Shown here piece by piece: positions 1-8,716 of a stretch of DNA of 64,000 nucleotides. The stretch is from JAHIJO01 sp964486075 (GTDB lineage: Bacteria; Verrucomicrobiota; Kiritimatiellia; JAAZAB01): assembly GCA_964486075.1 (NCBI GenBank), contig CAZALU010000004.1, forward strand, positions 9,687-73,686, written 5' to 3'. Position numbers and translations under genes: made by a program. The notes under the pieces were generated by a model. It had not been told where the DNA came from and did no database searches. It saw only the letters and a program-made list of their open reading frames with translations. How positions within the stretch are numbered: the first letter of the stretch is position 1; every line of letters begins with the position of its first letter.

Positions 1-489
1 ATTGGTGGGCGTGACGGTTACCGTGGTCCCCTTCGGTAAATCCACGCCCACTGAGGGCGCGGAAACCCAGGAACTCAGCACCGGAAGGCGAAGAACGTTA
101 TTCGTGGCCCAGAATATCGCCGTGCCGCCCAGATAAATATTGGTTGATACCGGAAAGACCAGGTAATCCCCCTCGGCTTTGCCGTTTACGTACCAAGTCA
201 TTGGGGGTGGCGGACCGCTTGGACCGCCGCCGCCTCCACCCCCGCCGCCTTCGCCCCCGCCGCCGCAATCCCCCGAGAGTTCACCCTCGAACCTATGCTG
301 GAAGGACAACTCGGAGGGATTTTGGCTCACATCGCACATGAAATAACCGGCGACTCCGCAGCCGCCGGGGAAAAAGGCGACCCAGATTCCGTCATTCGGC
401 GTCTGTGTGCCCGGCACATGCTTGTACTCCGGGCGCACCGGCACTTCCAAAATCCATACGGGTTCCGGTCTCTCCGCGGTGAACATCAT
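1..489 (-). CDS. Gly/Pro-rich protein, C-terminus cut off by window edge
   Basis: An open frame runs from an ATG at 489 leftwards off the window, 163 codons without a stop. There is no lipobox or clear signal peptide. About 75 residues form a first segment containing several Cys residues, followed by a low-complexity linker of Gly then Ser/Pro (minus-strand reading of 200-275), then a second segment rich in Val, Thr and Asn that looks like beta-sandwich sequence. The ATG overlaps the TGA of the upstream gene (ATGA at 486-489), so the two are probably translationally coupled. An in-frame TAA lies just upstream at 502-504, which supports this start. I do not recognise the family; a surface or periplasmic partner of the upstream HEAT-like protein is only a guess. 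Confidence 0.6.
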   Translation of the reverse strand, partial: MMFTAERPEPVWILEVPVRPEYKHVPGTQTPNDGIWVAFFPGGCGVAGYFMCDVSQNPSELSFQHRFEGELSGDCGGGGEGGGGGGGGGPSGPPPPMTWYVNGKAEGDYLVFPVSTNIYLGGTAIFWATNNVLRLPVLSSWVSAPSVGVDLPKGTTVTVTPTN

Positions 490-1367
490 TTCGATAACTG
501 ATTAATGAGCGGCTCGATTGTTGCCTTAAACTGTGCAGAACGACTTTCTTCGACGGATTGTTTCAACATATCGACAGATTTCTTAGTGGCACAATTGGTT
601 AACGAATCATATGCATATATTGACATCGCATCTCTCGTATCATGCGCCTTTTCTTCCCACATCATTAACAAGGCAGGCACACTACGTTCGTCTTTAATCA
701 ATCCCAATGCCTTGGCGGCAAAACTGCGGATATTCTGCACATACGGGATCACATAGTCCATGTCCATGTTGCCGTTTTCATCCCGCTCGGATTGAAGGCC
801 TAAATCCGATCGCATGATAAAGTAGTTACGATTTGTAACTACACTTTCCAGCACTTCCCGAGCATATGGCGGATTGAGCCTTCCGATAGCCATCATGACG
901 CCAGAATATCGGATGCGAGCACCACCAAGCGTATTGGTGTATTCGTTGCCCTTCCAGATTTTCTCCACCAACACCATTGGTGTTGCCCTTGCATTCCTCG
1001 CCAAGGAACGATCAATTGAATCCACTCTTGCCAAATCGTATCGCAAAGTTGTTTGTCCCACACTAACATTTAACACCTTACGTTGCACCAACTCTTCTTT
1101 GGTCGCGCGTTCTGCTAATATCGATACAAGCAACCCAACGCGCCAATCCATATCCTCAGCTTTGATGGCCTGGAAAGCTTCCGGCGTTTTTTTATATTCT
1201 TCGATCAGCCGATTTCGTTGATCAAGATAATCTTTGCCTTCGGCCGCCACCGCTTGATGCAATTCCTTACGCAACACCTCGTTTACCGGAGCCGATCGAA
1301 CAGTAATGCCAGTCACTGACAGTAAAATGACACATAGTATTTTCCAATTGCAGTAAGTCATTTTCAT
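486..1367 (-). CDS. Secreted HEAT-repeat-like hypothetical protein
   Basis: The proposed start at 1367 gives a short basic N-terminus and a hydrophobic stretch ending near Ser-Ala-Pro, a plausible signal peptide; a GGAGG lies just upstream at 1373-1377. An ATG two codons later (1361) has better spacing and is an equal candidate. The mature part is helical and charged; its C-terminal half contains alpha-helical units such as AAKALGLIKDERSVPALL that resemble HEAT or PBS-lyase-type repeats, suggesting a protein-interaction scaffold outside the cytoplasm. The stop overlaps the ATG of the next gene, so the two form an operon. The frame stays open upstream to 1505, but that extension lacks a ribosome site and runs toward the repeat region, so I left it out. 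Function unknown. Confidence 0.65.
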   Translation of the reverse strand: MKMTYCNWKILCVILLSVTGITVRSAPVNEVLRKELHQAVAAEGKDYLDQRNRLIEEYKKTPEAFQAIKAEDMDWRVGLLVSILAERATKEELVQRKVLNVSVGQTTLRYDLARVDSIDRSLARNARATPMVLVEKIWKGNEYTNTLGGARIRYSGVMMAIGRLNPPYAREVLESVVTNRNYFIMRSDLGLQSERDENGNMDMDYVIPYVQNIRSFAAKALGLIKDERSVPALLMMWEEKAHDTRDAMSIYAYDSLTNCATKKSVDMLKQSVEESRSAQFKATIEPLINQLSK

Positions 1368-1760
1368 GGGGCCTCCATACATTCTTTCATTGCCATGCCT
1401 CCCACCAGTGCAACCCGGCAATCGGAGCGCGCCTGGTATTCGATCCGCAATGCACTCCGCCAGAGTTATCATGCAGCCACCAGGCATCAACATATCCTTG
1501 GTCATAGGCTGGTCTGCCTAAGGCATGATCCACCAGCAGGCGGCTTGCCCGCCTAGCCCGAGCTCGGCCAGGGATCCGCCTCCGGCGGACAATCCGAGGT
1601 GGGGCGAGTCCTCCGGGCCTACTCCGCCGTAGTCCGGCAGGCGCCGGACGAAGGCTGGACCGAGCCGTTCCGGCAGCTGCCGGACTCACCCTGAGGGTTC
1701 GCCCTACCTTGGAAAAAAGTTGCCCTGAAGTATGCGCTTCGTTTAACTTCAGGGCCTAAT
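1368..1760. other. Repeat-bearing intergenic region upstream of the HEAT-like gene
   Basis: There is no convincing gene. The short frames here lie over GC-rich hairpin sequence. 1572-1710 holds a copy of the double-hairpin repeat described separately. The presumed promoter of the two-gene minus-strand operon must lie at about 1370-1500, but I could not pick out convincing -35 and -10 boxes. Confidence 0.5.
1572..1710. repeat. Dispersed hairpin repeat, family A (long form)
   Basis: It begins with GGATCCGCC-TCC-GGCGGACAA (a stem of complementary GGCGG/CCGCC), continues through CCGAGGTGGGGCGAG, and ends with a conserved tail GGGTTCGCCCTACCTT. The copy at 2603-2712 shares both ends and the overall layout while the middle differs. 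It lies between genes. Confidence 0.75.
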
Positions 1761-2597
1761 TCAATGCCTGGCCGGGCGGACCGCGCAACGCGTTGCCGCT
1801 TGGCGGCCATACCGGACCCGCCAGAGAAACAGGCCGTCCGGCGGCGCCGTGGGCACCCGCGCGGTGCGTACCCGTGAGCGCAGGATTCCCTTTGCCGCCG
1901 AGGGTGGCACGGCGCCCGAGCCGACCCGGATCAGCAATCCGGCCAGGCTCCGGACCATCTTGTAAAGGAAGCCTTCGCCCTGGGCGATAATGGTGATTTC
2001 CTTTCCCCGGCGGCGCACGGCCAGCCGGGTCAGGCGCCGGATCGTGCTTTCCACTTCGCGATTGGGATTGGCGGTGAAGGCGGCGAAATCGTGGCGGCCG
2101 ACCAGTCCAGCGGCGGCCATGCGCATGGCGTGCGCGTCAAGGGGCGCCCTGATATGGGTTCGATAACGGCGCAGAAATGGCGGCATAATGTCGTCGTTCC
2201 AGATCAGGTAACGGTATTCCTTGCTTGCGGCGCTGCGCCGGGCGTGGAAGTCGCCGGACACTTGAGCGGTGCCCAGGATGCGGATGTCGGGCGGCAATAA
2301 TGCGTTCAGCGTTCGACGCAAGTCCCGCCTCGGCCAGGCCCGGGGAAGATCGATGTGGGCCACTTGTGCGGCCGCATGAACCCCTTGGTCGGTTCGTCCG
2401 CTGCCGTGGACCTTGACGGGGCCGCCGGCAAGCTTGGCCAGCGCTGTTTCCAGTTCGCCTTGGATCGTGGGCTGGCCGGGCTGAACCTGCCAGCCGGCAT
2501 AAGCCGACCCGTCATAGGCCAGGGTCAGTTTGTGGCGGAAGGCAGCGCTGGATGGGAGGGGGGTGTTCATGGCCTGTTCGATGTTAATTTTGCGCAT
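1761..2597 (-). CDS. truA: tRNA pseudouridine(38-40) synthase
   Basis: TruA converts U38-U40 in the anticodon stem-loop of many tRNAs to pseudouridine. The 278-residue frame has the family N-terminus (LAYDGSAYAGWQ at about 26-37) and the signature GSGRTDQGVHA, whose Asp70 is the catalytic residue of the fold. The middle motif HDFAAF (about 185-190) and the C-terminal FLYKMVR segment are also typical. Length is normal. The start at 2597 is the longest; an internal Met at codon 10 is equally possible, since neither has a clear ribosome site. The upstream flank carries hairpin repeat A2 directly against the start, so the promoter must be inside or beyond that repeat. ruvX lies upstream on the same strand, but the 220-bp repeat-containing gap argues against tight coupling. 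Confidence 0.95.
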   Translation of the reverse strand: MRKINIEQAMNTPLPSSAAFRHKLTLAYDGSAYAGWQVQPGQPTIQGELETALAKLAGGPVKVHGSGRTDQGVHAAAQVAHIDLPRAWPRRDLRRTLNALLPPDIRILGTAQVSGDFHARRSAASKEYRYLIWNDDIMPPFLRRYRTHIRAPLDAHAMRMAAAGLVGRHDFAAFTANPNREVESTIRRLTRLAVRRRGKEITIIAQGEGFLYKMVRSLAGLLIRVGSGAVPPSAAKGILRSRVRTARVPTAPPDGLFLWRVRYGRQAATRCAVRPARH

Positions 2598-2602
2598 AGA
2601 AA

Positions 2603-2712
2603 TTTTCCGCCAGTGGAGGATTCGCCTTCGGCGGACAATCCGAGGTGGGGCGAGGCGTCTCTGCCGAGCCGTCCGATGAAGATCGGCTCACCCAAAGGGT
2701 TCGCCCTACCTT
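2603..2712. repeat. Dispersed hairpin repeat, family A (long form)
   Basis: Second long copy of family A. It reads TTTTCCGCC, then a GGCGG/CCGCC hairpin pair ending in GGCGGACAA, then CCGAGGTGGGGCGAG, and the same GGGTTCGCCCTACCTT tail as the copy at 1572-1710. It sits between the ruvX stop and the truA start. Confidence 0.75.
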
Positions 2713-2819
2713 AGGACACTTGCCCTGCCGCAGGGCCATCCATTTGCTCGATCTGGCGGCCCTGCGCCAGAGGCCCGCCTGAACCCTGAACCCTGAACAC
2801 CGAACACTGTTCTGCAAGG

Positions 2820-3275
2820 TCACTGCTCCGGCGCTTCCTCCGCCTCGTCCCCGCCCGGGCGCGGGCCCTTGGCATCGAGATAACATTGCAGCATGATCTG
2901 GGCCGCCAGCTGGTCGATGACTTGTTTTCTTTTTGCGCGCCGCACGTCGGCGTCGATCAGGATCCGTTCTGCGGCCTTGCTGCTCAGGCGTTCGTCCCAG
3001 GTAGTCACCGGGACGGATACCGCCTGGCGCAGGCGCTCGACGAATTGCGCCACGGCCTCCGCGGCCGGGCCCCGCGATCCATTCATGTTCAGGGGCAGGC
3101 CCACCACCACGGACCCGGCCTGCTTTTCCAGGACCCGGCGCGCGACTTCTTCCGCCGCCTGGCGGGCGCCGAGGACGGCCACGACGCAGAGCGGCATGGC
3201 AATGATCTCCGCCTCGTCGCTGACGGCAAATCCCATGCGTCGTTCGCCGTAATCTATTCCGAGAATGCGCGGCAT
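2820..3275 (-). CDS. ruvX: Putative pre-16S rRNA nuclease / Holliday junction resolvase-like YqgF
   Basis: YqgF/RuvX family proteins have an RNase H fold and act in 16S rRNA 5' end maturation; a junction-resolving role was proposed earlier. The start chosen at 3275 gives MPRILGIDYGERR, the family N-terminus with its first metal-binding Asp, and a total of about 151 residues, close to the usual 140-150. Further signatures are VVGLPLNMNGSRGPAAE and TTWDERLSSKAAE, which carry the conserved acidic residues. A longer frame starts at 3359 but its extra 28 residues have no family counterpart. The C-terminal tail is acidic and Gly/Pro-rich. It lies about 130 bp downstream of manC on the same strand. 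Confidence 0.93.
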   Translation of the reverse strand: MPRILGIDYGERRMGFAVSDEAEIIAMPLCVVAVLGARQAAEEVARRVLEKQAGSVVVGLPLNMNGSRGPAAEAVAQFVERLRQAVSVPVTTWDERLSSKAAERILIDADVRRAKRKQVIDQLAAQIMLQCYLDAKGPRPGGDEAEEAPEQ

Positions 3276-3404
3276 AGTGTTGCTCAGATTCAGTGCGGTC
3301 TCATGGTTGTTCCCTTGCCAAGGCCGCATCGGAAGCGCGTTATGGATAACGCGCTCCACCCATCTGCCCCTTGGGTGGGGCGGCTTGTCCTCAAGCCGCT
3401 TCCT

Positions 3405-4511
3405 TCATAGGGTATCGTGGTGGTGTTTCTGCCGCAGGAGCACCACCAGCTTCTTAACGTCCTGGGCGCGGTTTTTCGGGCAGACCAGGGTGGCGTTCCC
3501 GGTTTGAACGACCACAAGGTCGTCAACCCCGAGCAGGGCCACCAGGCCGTGCCGGGAGACAATAATGTTGCCGGATGCGTCCAGTTGTTCGGCCCGGCCG
3601 ATGATTACGTTCCCGCGGTCATCTTTAGCGAAATGATTTTCCAAGGCCGACCAGGAACCTACATCATCCCAGGCGAATGTTCCTTTGACCATGATGATAT
3701 TGTCGGCTTTTTCCATGATTGCATAATCCACGGAAATCTTAGCTAATTTTGCATACTCAGCTTTCAACAGGCGAGCGTAACGCGCGGTGCTCAGGGCGCC
3801 GCCCAGTTTTTGCATCAAGTGCTGGAGCGGCGGCTGGTAGCGGGTTAGGGCTTCTTGAAAAGCGTCCAAGGACCAGACGAACATTCCGGAGTTCCAGAAA
3901 TAGCGTCCCGTTTTCAGGTAGCGGGCGGCCGTAGCCTGGTCGGGCTTTTCGACAAACCGCTTGACGACGAACACTTCCACTCCGCCGGCCACGCGACCGC
4001 TCCGCTCCGGGCGGTTCAAGCGTGGGCCGACTTCAATATAGCCGAAAGCGGAGCTGGGGTGTTTAGGTTGCATGCCTATGGTCAACAGGGAGCATGATGC
4101 TCCGGCTGCGACGAAGGCTTTTTTAAGTGTGCGTCGGAAGATGGGTAGGTCGCCCATGACATGGTCAGCCGTGAGGACGCAAAACACGGCCCGGGGATCG
4201 CGCGCCCTGATGTGCGTGGCGCCCAGGGCAATTGCCGCCGCGGTATCACGTCCTATCGGTTCGCCGATGATGTTCCGGCGCGGGATCGACGGCAGTAGCC
4301 GGCGGGTCGCGGCGACCAGGTCGATATTTGTTACGATGATGATGCGATCGGGAGGAATGAGCCCCCGCAAGTGGTCCACCGCGCCGGCAATCAGCGGGCG
4401 CTGGCCGACCAGCGACAGCAATTGTTTGGGCTGATGGGCAGTGCTCAGCGGCCAGAAACGTTCGCCCCGGCCCCCGGCCAGGATGACGGCATAAGCGTGT
4501 GTCAACATCAT
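3405..4511 (-). CDS. manC: Mannose-1-phosphate guanylyltransferase
   Basis: Makes GDP-mannose from mannose 1-phosphate and GTP, the donor for mannosylation and for GDP-sugar conversion. At 368 residues it is the short, single-function form without the fused mannose-6-phosphate isomerase domain. Visible motifs are the nucleotide-binding VILAGGRGERFWPLS (about 9-23), EPIGRDTAAAIALGA (about 84-98), the TADH metal/nucleotide segment, and FVEKPD for the sugar phosphate. AAAGGGGA lies immediately upstream of tandem ATG codons at 4511 and 4508. The enzyme fits the exopolysaccharide or lipopolysaccharide role suggested by the glycosyltransferases in the window, although none is adjacent. Confidence 0.95.
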   Translation of the reverse strand: MMLTHAYAVILAGGRGERFWPLSTAHQPKQLLSLVGQRPLIAGAVDHLRGLIPPDRIIIVTNIDLVAATRRLLPSIPRRNIIGEPIGRDTAAAIALGATHIRARDPRAVFCVLTADHVMGDLPIFRRTLKKAFVAAGASCSLLTIGMQPKHPSSAFGYIEVGPRLNRPERSGRVAGGVEVFVVKRFVEKPDQATAARYLKTGRYFWNSGMFVWSLDAFQEALTRYQPPLQHLMQKLGGALSTARYARLLKAEYAKLAKISVDYAIMEKADNIIMVKGTFAWDDVGSWSALENHFAKDDRGNVIIGRAEQLDASGNIIVSRHGLVALLGVDDLVVVQTGNATLVCPKNRAQDVKKLVVLLRQKHHHDTL

Positions 4512-4957
4512 TCCCCTTTGTATTCAGGCTGAAAAGCGCCCGGCGTGTTGCCATCCATTAAAGACCTACACCCCTCTGTAATAATTCCATGTGCAGGATA
4601 GTCATTTTGCCGATAATGGCAAGCTTTGTGCTCATACAAGGGCGCAAGTTCCGACGCGCCCGAGATCGGTCTGGTTCATAATTTGTCTGCCATGCGTCCC
4701 GGCTGGCACAGCCCAGAAGAGCTCATTGTTGGCGGTCTGCATCGGCAACGCTGCCGATCTTTGGCCGGGAAAGTCAATTATTTAATAGATTATGACTCAT
4801 TAGCGGATGGCTCATTTTTTTTGCAAAGAATTCGATATTGAAAAATTACGGATATTATATAAGACTTGCCGCCAATTCGGATTTAGCCATTAAAGCAGCC
4901 TGAACTCGTGTCAGGATTGTCCGTTATGGCTTCAGGTATTAACAAAAGGGGGCTTCC
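4512..4957. other. Divergent intergenic region
   Basis: About 450 bp separate manC (leftward) and the outer-membrane protein gene (rightward), so both promoters should lie here. The right half (4780-4880) is clearly AT-rich compared with its surroundings. I see no convincing gene, hairpin repeat or operator. Confidence 0.4.
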
Positions 4958-6238
4958 GTGCATTTACAGCGCTCGTTGTTCCAGGTATTAGCGGCCGCAC
5001 TGTACACTCTGGCAATCCCCGCTTTCTTACGAGCGGATGATTGTAATTATCAGCGTTACATGGTGGGTGAGCGGGCGGCCGGCATGGGCGGCGCCGTTGT
5101 ATCCATTGCCAACGGCGTGGATGCCTGCTATTACAATCCCGCCGGACTAGGTAAAACTACAGCAAACACCCTATCCATTTCGGCGAATCTGTATGGTTTC
5201 AACAGCTACAGCGTTGACGACGCCTGGTTCCCCGGCGAGGATTTCAAATCGACCTCCTTTATCAGCATTCCCACTACCATGGGCAGTATTTTCAAACTGG
5301 GCGATAAAGATGCAGCCGCCGCATTTTCCGTGTTCATTCCGGACAAAACCGCTATTCATGAAATTTCGGCCTTTACGGACATGAATCATTACACAACTTA
5401 CAGCAAGGACGACCAGCAGCTCTGGTTGGGTCCTTCCATTGGCGGCGACATCAATCCGCAGATATCGCTGGGTCTTTCGGTGTTTGGAGTATATCGCACA
5501 TTTAGCGAATTTGAGAGCATTTACTGGGGCGGCGATCCGGCGTTGCTCTCCCTTTCGCAGGATATAAAAGCCTACACGTTCAATATAGCCTCCATTTGGG
5601 GCATCCAACTGCATCCGACAAAAGAATGGAATGTGGGTTTGACGTATCATACCCCGCAGTTTTCGATCATTGAAAACGGTGAAGCACAGTACCAGTACAC
5701 TATCAACAAAACCAGCAGCGACTCTTTTTTCGCTGATAACATGGCAGTGAAAAACAATGTCCCTATGAAAATGACCGTCGGCGTCGGTCAGGATGTGACG
5801 GACGTCTATGCATGGGGTCTGGATTTAACCTGGCATCTGCCTACGAGTTTCACGTCTATCGAAGGCCAGGGCAGTACCGGTACCAACGTAGCAACGAGTA
5901 TCCGTCGCAAGGCGGTGCTGGATGTCAATCTGGGCTGTGAATACGTTTTCCAGAAGAAGTTCCCTGTGCGCGCCGGATTTTTTACCAGTTTCTCCTCCGC
6001 GCCGGACCTGGATATCAACGATGAAGACAGCCTGGGCCAGATCAACGAATACGGATTGACCTGCAGCGTGGGTCGACGCTCAAGCATCCTCGATGCCAAC
6101 ATCGGGTTGAATTACCTGTTCGGGACCGGTGAAGATCTGGGTTACGATATAGACGATCAAGGCAGCCTGGTGCGCAAGGTTGTCTCCGCCCGCGAGCAAC
6201 GGGTCTATCTCTTTTTCAACACCTCCTATCATTTTTAA
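4958..6238 (+). CDS. FadL/OmpP1-type outer-membrane beta-barrel protein
   Basis: The protein starts with GTG at 4958, preceded by AAAAGGGGG at a suitable distance. The N-terminus is a signal peptide of about 26 residues ending at ALRA-D-type sequence, followed by RAAGMGGAVVSIANGVDACYYNPAGL at about residues 40-65; the YNPAGL motif is characteristic of FadL and PorV-like barrels. The rest alternates polar and hydrophobic residues with many Tyr/Trp/Phe and Gly, and the chain ends in Phe, the usual terminal signature for BAM-assembled barrels. FadL members import hydrophobic compounds, whereas PorV-like members serve secretion; the sequence does not decide between them. It is probably transcribed alone; the next gene starts about 140 bp later. 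Confidence 0.85.
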   Translation: MHLQRSLFQVLAAALYTLAIPAFLRADDCNYQRYMVGERAAGMGGAVVSIANGVDACYYNPAGLGKTTANTLSISANLYGFNSYSVDDAWFPGEDFKSTSFISIPTTMGSIFKLGDKDAAAAFSVFIPDKTAIHEISAFTDMNHYTTYSKDDQQLWLGPSIGGDINPQISLGLSVFGVYRTFSEFESIYWGGDPALLSLSQDIKAYTFNIASIWGIQLHPTKEWNVGLTYHTPQFSIIENGEAQYQYTINKTSSDSFFADNMAVKNNVPMKMTVGVGQDVTDVYAWGLDLTWHLPTSFTSIEGQGSTGTNVATSIRRKAVLDVNLGCEYVFQKKFPVRAGFFTSFSSAPDLDINDEDSLGQINEYGLTCSVGRRSSILDANIGLNYLFGTGEDLGYDIDDQGSLVRKVVSAREQRVYLFFNTSYHF

Positions 6239-6379
6239 GCGGAACCGGCCTATCCGGACATCCCCGAACATGCTTGACAATTCGGCCTAATCTGGTCAAG
6301 GTCATTGTTCTGAAAACAATTCAGAGCAAGTTTCAGGTCAGTGTTTTTACCGCTTGCGTTTGATTGAACGCATCCCCTT

Positions 6380-7852
6380 GTGAAAGGAATAAAAGGAATT
6401 AATTCGTTGCTGCTGGTTATTTACGGCCTACTCATGCTGGTGCTAACCATTTATGCGGCACATGCGTACCTGATGCTCTATCTCTATCGCAAAAACCGCG
6501 ATCAACGCGTCAAACCCCTTTTTACGTCGGACGATTGGCCGCACGTCACGGTCCAATTGCCAGTCTACAACGAGCGCTATGTGGTGCAGCGGCTGATCGA
6601 AGCGGCCTGCGCGCTCGATTATCCCAAGGACCGGCTGGAAATCCAGGTACTGGACGATTCCAACGATGAAACACAACTGCTTGTCAGGAATCTGGTGGCG
6701 GATCAAAAGGCCCGGGGCATCAATATCAGCCATCTGCACCGGCTCAACCGCACTGGGTTCAAAGCCGGCGCCTTGCGGGCCGGACTGGAAACTGCACAGG
6801 GTGAATACCTGGTGATTTTTGACGCCGATTTTATTCCGCCTGTGAATTTTCTAAAAGCAATGATCCCCTATTTCTCCTGCGCCGAGGTCGGTTTGGTCCA
6901 ATCGCGTTGGGGGCATCTCAACGGAAATTATTCCATGCTGACTCGTGGCCAGACCATCGGGTTGGACGCGCATTTTGTGCTTGAGCACGGGGCGCGCAAC
7001 GCCTCTGGAATTTTTATCAATTTTAACGGTACGGCGGGTATTTGGCGCAAAGCGGCTATTCTTGGCGCCGGCAACTGGCAGGACGATACACTGACGGAAG
7101 ACATCGACATCTCCTACCGGGCCCAGCTGGCCGGCTGGAAATTCGTTTATGTTAACGATGTGGTCTGTCCGGCGGAGGTGCCGGCTGAGGTGTATGGCCT
7201 GAAAACTCAGCAATACCGCTGGGCCAAGGGCGCAATCCAGACGGCTAAGAAGCTGCTGCCGATCATCTGGCGTAACCGGTCGCTCCCATTGCTGGTAAAG
7301 TTCGAGGCCACGGTGCACCTGACCAACCATCTCGTCTTTCCAGTGCTGCTATGCATGGCCTTGCTGTATCTCCCGTTGCTTTCGATATGGATTAAGCATC
7401 ACGAAGCCTGGCTGGTTTGCCTGGTTTTTACCCTCTGTATACTCAACGCGTTCAGCTATCCTCTTTTTTATATTTTTGCCCAGCGGGAGATCTATCCGGA
7501 CTGGAAACGGCGCGTCCTATTTTTGCCGATCCTACTGGCCGGCGCCATGGGTCTCTCAGTGATCAACAGCCGGGCCGTATTAAGCGCATTGATCGGGCGC
7601 AAAAGCGCGTTTAACCGAACGCCCAAGTTCGACCTGGGCGCTACTAAAACATCGTCCTGGAAAGGCAAGCAATACCGGAGCCGTTTCAACGGCACGGTGC
7701 TGGTGGAGTTCCTGTTGATCGTTTACCTAACGCTGACCCTGGTCTTCGCCGTCTATAACCTGCAATACATGGCAATTCCCTTTATTCTGATCTATTGGTT
7801 CGGTTTCCTCTTTATCGGCACGCTCTCCCTGGTTCACGCCATCCAGAGCTGA
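6380..7852 (+). CDS. Membrane family 2 glycosyltransferase (processive, CslA/BcsA-like)
   Basis: A 490-residue inner-membrane glycosyltransferase. It has one N-terminal membrane span (about 8-30), a cytoplasmic GT-A domain with LPVYNE, the DDSND nucleotide-binding aspartates (about 92-96), a DAD metal motif (about 147), TED (about 239) with the catalytic Asp, and QQYRW (about 277), followed by several C-terminal spans. The D, DxD, TED, QxxRW set with trailing membrane spans is the signature of processive beta-glycan synthases, including cellulose and glucomannan synthases; the linker order resembles the mannan-synthase-like branch. There is no PilZ domain. The start is a GTG at 6380 without a good ribosome site, so the exact N-terminus is uncertain. 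The product is likely an exported polysaccharide. Confidence 0.88.
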   Translation: MKGIKGINSLLLVIYGLLMLVLTIYAAHAYLMLYLYRKNRDQRVKPLFTSDDWPHVTVQLPVYNERYVVQRLIEAACALDYPKDRLEIQVLDDSNDETQLLVRNLVADQKARGINISHLHRLNRTGFKAGALRAGLETAQGEYLVIFDADFIPPVNFLKAMIPYFSCAEVGLVQSRWGHLNGNYSMLTRGQTIGLDAHFVLEHGARNASGIFINFNGTAGIWRKAAILGAGNWQDDTLTEDIDISYRAQLAGWKFVYVNDVVCPAEVPAEVYGLKTQQYRWAKGAIQTAKKLLPIIWRNRSLPLLVKFEATVHLTNHLVFPVLLCMALLYLPLLSIWIKHHEAWLVCLVFTLCILNAFSYPLFYIFAQREIYPDWKRRVLFLPILLAGAMGLSVINSRAVLSALIGRKSAFNRTPKFDLGATKTSSWKGKQYRSRFNGTVLVEFLLIVYLTLTLVFAVYNLQYMAIPFILIYWFGFLFIGTLSLVHAIQS

Positions 7853-7860
7853 ACGGCTGA

Positions 7861-8418
7861 TCACCATAAATGGGCGATTAGGATTTTTGTACCGATTCCC
7901 ACCAGGATCAACCCGCCCAGCGCTTCGATTCTGTTCCCGAAGCGTTCGCCAGCCCGACTGCCGATCAGGCCGCCCAACAGGGATATACTAAAAGTGACGG
8001 CGCCGATCAGCAGGGCCGGCCCGACGATTGGTGTCTTTAGGAACGACAGGCTCAGACCCACCGCGAGCGCATCTATGCTGGTCGCCACCGAAAGCATGAG
8101 AAGCACAGGGAGGGGCAGCGTGCCTGAGACGTGGGACGAATCCTTCGGTTTGAAGGACTCTACGATCATCTTGACGCCAATGATCGTCAGCAGGCCGAAG
8201 GCCGCCCAATGATCCACGCCCGCAATCCAACCTCGCAGGCTCAAGCCGGCCAGCCAGCCCACCATCGGCATCAGGGCCTGGAACAATCCGAAAAACATCG
8301 CAATCCTTAGCGCCTGTTGAAAGCGAGCCTGCCGAATTGTCAGGCCGCTGGTGATTGCCACCGCCAGACTGTCCATGGAAAGACCCACGGCAATCAGAAA
8401 AAGGGAAACAATACTCAT
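7861..8418 (-). CDS. mntP: Manganese efflux pump MntP
   Basis: A six-helix inner-membrane exporter that removes excess Mn(II). The start at 8418 gives MSIVSLFLIAVGLSMDSLAV, the family's first helix with its conserved Asp. The second half repeats the pattern (ATSIDALAVGLSLSF), reflecting the internal duplication of three-helix units. The length from this start is about 185 residues, the family norm; the open frame begins 20 codons earlier at 8478 but that extension has no counterpart. In several bacteria mntP is preceded by a yybP-ykoY manganese riboswitch; I looked at 8420-8700 and did not find its conserved core. Confidence 0.93.
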   Translation of the reverse strand: MSIVSLFLIAVGLSMDSLAVAITSGLTIRQARFQQALRIAMFFGLFQALMPMVGWLAGLSLRGWIAGVDHWAAFGLLTIIGVKMIVESFKPKDSSHVSGTLPLPVLLMLSVATSIDALAVGLSLSFLKTPIVGPALLIGAVTFSISLLGGLIGSRAGERFGNRIEALGGLILVGIGTKILIAHLW

Positions 8419-8505
8419 AAGACCGATTCTGTCATATTGGGAAGGTTTACGAAATGCAGCCGGAGTCGCTGTCAGCAATTCTAATTATGACATTGAGACC
8501 CTCAC

Positions 8506-8526
8506 AACCACGCCTCTGGCGTGGTT
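8506..8526. repeat. Perfect 9-bp hairpin upstream of mntP
   Basis: AACCACGCC-TCT-GGCGTGGTT, a 9-bp perfect stem with a 3-nt loop in the region between mntP and thrC. There is no T-tract on either side, so it is not a standard intrinsic terminator. It may lie in the mntP leader. Confidence 0.5.
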
Positions 8527-8716
8527 CCGTCTCAAGCGGATTGGCTTATGACGGAAAACCTTGTGCTTGCCACTCGACACGCGTGGTCGCGGGCGCGGGC
8601 CATAAAGCGCATTACTGCGTCGTATTCTAGCGCGAGCTTTTTTCTGATTACGGGAGGCCTAAAAAAATATTCCGAGCAACCGTATTTGTGGTGGGAAGCT
8701 CTCTTTGGTTAAGGCG

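Noticed and set aside
1387..1810. Short minus-strand frames
   Set aside because: They cover the family A repeat and the end of truA, with no coding features.
8419..8700. yybP-ykoY manganese riboswitch upstream of mntP
   Set aside because: The conserved core sequences and stem layout are not present; only a simple hairpin is.
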